Source of the DNA: CAZBQG01 sp964493945 | GTDB lineage: Bacteria > Pseudomonadota > Alphaproteobacteria > Rhodospirillales > UBA2165 | Direction: 5' to 3' | NCBI GenBank assembly: GCA_964493945.1 | Contig: CAZBQG010000066.1 | Coordinates: 1 to 17,990 of the forward strand | Length of the DNA: 17,990 bases | Shown here: piece by piece, positions 13,386 to 17,990 of the stretch | Position numbering within the stretch: the first letter of the stretch is position 1 | Layout: each line of letters opens with the position of its first letter | Notes under the pieces: model-generated | The model's input: only the letters and a program-made list of their open reading frames with translations | Told to the model about the DNA's origin: nothing | Database searches by the model: none | Program-made: the position numbers and the translations under genes

Positions 13386-15976
13386 GCTTTGGTGACCTTC
13401 ACCTTGGCGCAGAGGTCCAGGTTGAGGTTGGACGGGCTTGAATGTTCCCAATCCACCTCGAGCAGGTCATTGAACAACACGCCTTTGCCTTTGGCCCGGG
13501 GCATCCCTTTGGCCCAATGACCGGCGCAGGCGGCGACGCCCAACCCTTCGGGATGAATGGCCTGGGTCAGGCGCAGCTTTCCCGTCACCTTGTGGCCTTG
13601 ATCATTTTCGACGGAAACCAGATCGCCCGTGGCCAAGCCCTTGGACCGCCCCACTTCTTCATTGATCGCAATATTGTAGGAAAAGGGATCCATTTGGGCG
13701 GCTTCGTCGAGCCAGGCATTTTCCATGGTGAAGGAATTGGTGTGCAGGATGTCCCGGTAATAGAAGGCGTAAAAATCAAAGCCCTCTTCATGGCATTCAT
13801 GGGATAGGCAGGGCAGCCAGTCGGGCAGCGGTGAATAATGTTCCTTGGGGAGGCTGAGCCCGGTGGGCTCGGTGATGGCCTGGGCTTTTTCCCAGACGGT
13901 GCTCATCCATTCCCAATAAATTGGCACCCGCACATCCTCGAAATGGCGCCAATAAACCTCCTCGGGTTTTTTCGGCCATTTGACCAAACCATTTTCCTTG
14001 AACCAGTCCAGCCCCTTATCCGGTCCGAACTTGTCTTTCAGGTCATTATCGCAGACTTGGGCATAGTCATATCGGTCATTCACATCCAGCCGGTAGGGTG
14101 GCTGCAGATCGAGGGATATATTGAGGGCCGCGTTCATGTCGGGCAGGCATCCGATGCGGTCTGCCAGTTCGAACAAGGTATCGGCGAAGGAGCGCTGTTC
14201 GCCCTCGGCCTCCACCACCGGCTGCTGGATGGGCCAGGACCAATCGCCCATGCCCGCCGGATGGCTGAAGACGAACGGGAAGTTGGAGCGCGAATCATAA
14301 GCCCCCAGATATCCCCGGTCGGGCAGAACAATGTCGGCGAATTCGGTGGTCTCGTTGGCGATCACATCGAAGCTGACGAAAAAATCATATTCCTTGATGG
14401 CTTCTGCGGCGCATTCCTTGTTGCCCACGCTCATCAAAAAATTGGTCCCGAAATTGAGCAGCAATTCAGGCCGGTATGGCAAATCAAAATTGTCCCAGAA
14501 TTCCTTGCGGTCGGTGGAACCGAAGAAGGGCGAAATCATGGACATGGGAAACAGATCCTGCATGCCCACCCGTTCTGGCTTTTTCGGATCGCTCAGCGGA
14601 TAGGGTTTGTGTGGTCCCAGCCACGACCCGGTGATCATCAGCCCGTCCGGATCCGGATAGGGCGCATAACGCATGCGGCCCGTTTCCGGATAACCATGAC
14701 AGGCGGGATTGAAGCCCAGGCAGCCGCCCGCCATATCGGCCGAGCCCACAAGCTGGTTGAGCAGGTCAATGGACAGCATGTTGTATGACGAATTCTTGTG
14801 GCCCTGTGATCCCCTAAAGGCAATGGCCGCCACGGGCCGGAAGGGCACCTCCACCCCATCGATGGCGATGGTTGATCCGATGCGCGCCTCGGTAGCGAAT
14901 TCCTCGGCCATCTGGCGGATGGTTTCAACCGGGATGGTGCTGATCTCCGAGCCTTTCTCCAGCGTGTAGGTTTTCAGATGCTCCTTGAGGAGCGCGAAGG
15001 AAGGCTGACAGGCGATGCCATTCACTTCGAAATTGCCTTCCAGGGCCATATTGTCTGCATCGGTCCCATCGAAGGTAACCGCCTGTCCGGCAGCTTCATC
15101 CCAGACCAAGGGCTTGGCGCTTTCGGGATCGCGCACATAAAGCTGGTCCGGGCCGATCAGATAGGTGCCGTTGGTTTTGGCCTTCAGGTAATGTGCATCA
15201 TAGATGCCCGTTTCGTTGACCATGTGATTGGCCATGGAAAGGGCCAGCGCCGCATCGGTACCCACCCGGATGGGCACCCATTGGCTGGCCTTGGCACCGG
15301 CAAAATTGGCAATGGGATCGACCACCACCATTTTCATGCCCCGCGCCCGGGCATCCGCCGCCATCTTCATGTTGGAATTTGACGCATGGCCCGCCGAATG
15401 GCCCTTGGAGGCGCCGAAAAATATGGCGTAATTGCATAGCTGAAAATCGGGCAGGATGGACCAGGAAGCATGCATGATGCCACTGATCAGGTGCGCCCCA
15501 TTGCCGCAATGAAGACCACCGCCCGCCGCACTGGTGTTGGGGGTTCCGTAACCGGCGATGAAGGCGCGGGTCGGGATGAAGCTACCGGTCACCGTGGTGG
15601 TGCGCAGAAAAACCATCTTGCGGGGATCATCATCCCGGATGCGTTTCAAATGCCCGGCCACTTCTTCCAGCGCCTCATCCCAGGAAATTTCCTTCCATTT
15701 TGGATCGACGCCGATGCCTTTTTCAGGATTGGTCCGGCGCAGAGGCACTTTCAGGCGGTTGGGATCGTAATGGGTCATGATCCCAGAAACCCCTTTGCCG
15801 CAAAGGCGTCCCTTGCCCACCGTGCTTTCCGGATTGCCCTCGATCTTTACCAAGGTGCCATCGACCCGGTGGGCCAGGATGGAACAGGTAGCGTAACAGA
15901 GCGCACAAGAAGACGGCACCCAGACATCATCGGCGGCCAGGATCTGGCTGTCGCGTTTTGGATCAACGATATTCAT
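13382..15976 (-). CDS. Molybdopterin oxidoreductase, DMSO-reductase superfamily, downstream paralog (864 aa)
   Basis: A bis-MGD molybdoenzyme large subunit. I chose the ATG at 15976-15974, which overlaps the upstream paralog's stop as ATGA and follows AAGGA by eight bases; an ATG at 16024 lies inside the upstream gene. The [4Fe-4S] motif is Cys24, Cys27, Cys31 and Cys59 (CALCYATC, then GRLCGKG). GGGLHCGNGAHL offers Cys157 as the probable molybdenum ligand, by analogy with polysulfide/thiosulfate-type enzymes. Cofactor-contact segments follow: IFFGASKGHSAGHASNSN, WVPIRVGTDAALALSMANH, and AFRGSQGHKNSSYN. The C-terminal molydopterin-binding barrel includes TMENAWLDEAAQMDPFSYN and GDLVSVEND. No twin-arginine signal is present, so it should be cytoplasmic. 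No ferredoxin or membrane subunit lies next to it in the window. The substrate is unknown; the type is certain. Confidence 0.92.
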   Translation of the reverse strand: MNIVDPKRDSQILAADDVWVPSSCALCYATCSILAHRVDGTLVKIEGNPESTVGKGRLCGKGVSGIMTHYDPNRLKVPLRRTNPEKGIGVDPKWKEISWDEALEEVAGHLKRIRDDDPRKMVFLRTTTVTGSFIPTRAFIAGYGTPNTSAAGGGLHCGNGAHLISGIMHASWSILPDFQLCNYAIFFGASKGHSAGHASNSNMKMAADARARGMKMVVVDPIANFAGAKASQWVPIRVGTDAALALSMANHMVNETGIYDAHYLKAKTNGTYLIGPDQLYVRDPESAKPLVWDEAAGQAVTFDGTDADNMALEGNFEVNGIACQPSFALLKEHLKTYTLEKGSEISTIPVETIRQMAEEFATEARIGSTIAIDGVEVPFRPVAAIAFRGSQGHKNSSYNMLSIDLLNQLVGSADMAGGCLGFNPACHGYPETGRMRYAPYPDPDGLMITGSWLGPHKPYPLSDPKKPERVGMQDLFPMSMISPFFGSTDRKEFWDNFDLPYRPELLLNFGTNFLMSVGNKECAAEAIKEYDFFVSFDVIANETTEFADIVLPDRGYLGAYDSRSNFPFVFSHPAGMGDWSWPIQQPVVEAEGEQRSFADTLFELADRIGCLPDMNAALNISLDLQPPYRLDVNDRYDYAQVCDNDLKDKFGPDKGLDWFKENGLVKWPKKPEEVYWRHFEDVRVPIYWEWMSTVWEKAQAITEPTGLSLPKEHYSPLPDWLPCLSHECHEEGFDFYAFYYRDILHTNSFTMENAWLDEAAQMDPFSYNIAINEEVGRSKGLATGDLVSVENDQGHKVTGKLRLTQAIHPEGLGVAACAGHWAKGMPRAKGKGVLFNDLLEVDWEHSSPSNLNLDLCAKVKVTKA

Positions 15977-17990
15977 GTCCGGTTTCCTTTTATATCCAGT
16001 TTTGTCAATTTTACCTTGGCGCAAAGATCAAGGCTGAGATTACTCGGACTGCAATGGCCCCATTCCAGTTCGATCAATTCATTATAGAACACGCCCTTGC
16101 CCTTGGCCCGGGGCAGGCCTTCCGCCCAATGGCCGGCCAGGGCGGCGATGCCCAGCCCCTCGGGGTGGATCGTTTCGGTCAGGCGCAGCCGGCCTTCCAC
16201 ACTGCGCCCATGTTCGTTTTCGATGCGCACCCAATCGCCGGTCTCCAGCCCCTTGGCTCGGCCCGTTTGGGCATTCAGCGCCACATTATAGGAAAATGGA
16301 TCCATCTCGGCCGCCTCATCCAGCCAGGCATTTTCCATGGTGAAGCTGTTGGTGTGGAGAATATCGCGGTAATAAAAAGACCAGAGATCAAATTCCGGCT
16401 TGTCACTGGTATGGGACGGACAGGGCAGCCAGTCGGGTAGCGGCGAATAATGTTCCGCCGGGACCTGGAAATCTTTTCCCCCGGTGATTTTCATCAATTC
16501 ATCATAGGTAGTGGTCATCCATTCCCAATAGATGGGCACGCGCACATCGACGAAATGGCGCCAATAGACTTCTTCCGGTTTTTTCGGCCAGCGCAGGCAG
16601 CCATGTTCGGAAAAATAATCCAGGTCCTTATCCGGCCCGAACTTGTCCTTCAGGTCCTTATCCGTGATCTGGGCATAACTGTAGCGGGTTCCGGGATCGA
16701 GCCGGTTCTCGCCTTCCAGCCCCAGGGAGGCATTGAAGGCGCCGTTCATGTCGGAAAGAAAACCCGCCCTGTCGGCCAGCTCGATCAGCACATCGGCGAC
16801 GCGGCGCTGCTGGCCCATGGGCTCAGCCACCGGCTGGCGGATGGACCAGCACCAATCACCCATGCCGCCGGGCAGCCCAAATATAAACGGATAAGCCGCC
16901 CGCGCGCCCAAAGACTGTAAATAGTCGCAATCGGGCAGCACGATGTCGGAAAACTGGGTGGATTCATTGACGAACAGATCGAAGGAAACGATCATTTTAT
17001 ATTTCTTTAAAGCCTCGGCGACCGTCTCCTTGTTGCCGATGCTCATCACCAGATTGGTGCCCATATTGATCAGCATTTCGGGCCGGTAGGGCAGATCAAA
17101 CTTACTCCAAACCTCTTCCTGATCGGCCGAATTGTAGAACATGGACCCCATACTCATGGGAAACAGGTTTTGCAGGCCGGTGCGGGTCTTCTCGTGGGGC
17201 TTGTTGATGGGGTAGGGGAAATGGGGGCTCATCCAGGTGCCCGAAATCATCATGCCGTCGGGATCGGGATTGGGCACATAGCGCAGCCGCCCCGTTTCCG
17301 GATAACCATGACAGGCCGGATTGAATCCCAGACAGCCGCCAACCATATCGGCCGAGCCCACCAACTGATTCAGCAAATCCACCGCCAGCATGTTGTAGGT
17401 GGAATTCACATGTCCCTGATTTCCACGGAAGGCAATGGCCGCCGCCGGCCTGTAGGGAACCTCCACCCCATCCAAGACGATGTTGGAACCGATACGGGCT
17501 TCCGTAGCGAATTCAGTTGCCAGGCGGCGGATATCAGACGCCGGGATGGTGCTGATTTCCTTCGAGTGCTCCGGTGTATAGATTTTGAGATGCTCCCTAA
17601 GCAATGCAAAGGAAGGCTGGCACGAAACGCCGTCCACATCATAAGAGCCATCCAGCGCCATATTGCCCGCGTCCGTTTCGTCAAACGTGACGGCCTTGCC
17701 GGTGGCTTCGTCCCAGACCATGGGTTTGCCCGAAGCAGGGTCCCGCAGATAGAGCTTATCAAGGCCGATCAGATAGGCGCCGTTGGTCTTGGCCTTGACG
17801 TAATGGGCATCAAAAAGCCCCAGATCATTGACCATTACATTGCACATGGCCAGGGCCAGCGCCGCATCGGTTCCCACCCGGATGGGGACCCATTCGGTTG
17901 CCTTGGCGGCGGCGAAATTACAGAAGGGGTCGATGACCACCATCTTCATGCCCCGGGCCCGGGCATCGGCTGCCATCTTCATATTGGAAT
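15973..17990 (-). CDS. Molybdopterin oxidoreductase, upstream paralog, N-terminus off the right edge
   Basis: About 671 residues are visible, and the gene continues beyond the window. It aligns with the downstream paralog almost without gaps, starting in the SNMKMAADARARGMKMVV segment, so roughly 190-200 N-terminal residues, including the iron-sulfur cysteines and the molybdenum ligand, are missing from view. By eye well over half of the residues are identical. Shared blocks include WVPIRVGTDAALALAM, GFNPACHGYPETGR, KKPEEVYWRHF, YYRDILHTNSFTMENAWLDE and HPEGLGIAALAGHW. Its C-terminus adds LDIKGNRT, and its stop overlaps the next start as ATGA, so the two are translationally coupled. Scattered differences lie in the middle (for example LFVNESTQFSDIVLPD against VIANETTEFADIVLPD). 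The two may form a heteromer or act on related substrates. Confidence 0.9.
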   Translation of the reverse strand, partial: SNMKMAADARARGMKMVVIDPFCNFAAAKATEWVPIRVGTDAALALAMCNVMVNDLGLFDAHYVKAKTNGAYLIGLDKLYLRDPASGKPMVWDEATGKAVTFDETDAGNMALDGSYDVDGVSCQPSFALLREHLKIYTPEHSKEISTIPASDIRRLATEFATEARIGSNIVLDGVEVPYRPAAAIAFRGNQGHVNSTYNMLAVDLLNQLVGSADMVGGCLGFNPACHGYPETGRLRYVPNPDPDGMMISGTWMSPHFPYPINKPHEKTRTGLQNLFPMSMGSMFYNSADQEEVWSKFDLPYRPEMLINMGTNLVMSIGNKETVAEALKKYKMIVSFDLFVNESTQFSDIVLPDCDYLQSLGARAAYPFIFGLPGGMGDWCWSIRQPVAEPMGQQRRVADVLIELADRAGFLSDMNGAFNASLGLEGENRLDPGTRYSYAQITDKDLKDKFGPDKDLDYFSEHGCLRWPKKPEEVYWRHFVDVRVPIYWEWMTTTYDELMKITGGKDFQVPAEHYSPLPDWLPCPSHTSDKPEFDLWSFYYRDILHTNSFTMENAWLDEAAEMDPFSYNVALNAQTGRAKGLETGDWVRIENEHGRSVEGRLRLTETIHPEGLGIAALAGHWAEGLPRAKGKGVFYNELIELEWGHCSPSNLSLDLCAKVKLTKLDIKGNRT

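Noticed and set aside
13838..14788. 316-codon plus-strand frame inside the molybdoenzyme gene
   Set aside because: It mirrors the coding strand of an intact 864-residue enzyme and shows no family features.

Overview
The window looks like chromosomal DNA of a GC-rich alphaproteobacterium, probably in or near the Rhodospirillales. The evidence is moderate-to-high GC, AGGAGG/GGGAGG ribosome binding sites, a fused DctQM/TAXI TRAP transporter, a DgcN/DgcA pair, and a TlpA-like protein with a CxxC redox site. No rRNA, tRNA, CRISPR array, transposase or integrase is visible. The organism assignment is inference.

Layout from left to right. (1) Minus strand, 53-637: two small DsrE/DsrF-like genes. 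The second is frameshifted and decayed, and a ribosome binding site at the very edge points to another gene just off the left end. (2) Plus strand, 826-5353: a metallo-beta-lactamase-fold hydrolase (RNase Z-like motifs), a fused TRAP permease, a TAXI-type solute receptor and a class I methyltransferase. (3) Minus strand, 5356-5954: a TlpA/ResA-type thioredoxin-fold protein whose signal peptide and mature domain lie in different frames. (4) Plus strand, 6188-8253: a short leader ORF behind a sigma70-like promoter, then dgcN and dgcA, whose stop and start codons overlap as ATGA. (5) Plus strand, 8328-11497: a luciferase-like flavin oxidoreductase, an alpha/beta hydrolase and a type II-like sulfide:quinone oxidoreductase. 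(6) 11606-12489: a broken tripartite-type substrate-binding protein gene. (7) Plus strand, 12597-13385: a DUF1445 protein of the D-glutamate cyclase/hydro-lyase family. (8) Minus strand, 13382 to beyond the right end: two tandem, very similar molybdopterin oxidoreductases of about 865 residues, overlapping by ATGA.

Two themes emerge. The first is D-glutamate catabolism. DgcN (D-glutamate N-acetyltransferase) and DgcA (N-acetyl-D-glutamate racemase) form one route, and the DUF1445 protein a possible second route through 5-oxo-D-proline. TAXI receptors are known to include glutamate binders, so the TRAP system could be the importer. The second is sulfur and redox chemistry: DsrE-like proteins, a TlpA-like thioredoxin, SQR, and a flavin oxidoreductase that could release reduced sulfur from an organic substrate. 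The tandem cytoplasmic molybdoenzymes have no assignable substrate and are the least explained part of the window.

Several genes carry frameshifts or decay: the second DsrE gene, the TlpA-like gene and the tripartite receptor gene. The receptor gene also has an internal deletion, so it is a real pseudogene. The two single-base shifts could equally be assembly errors.
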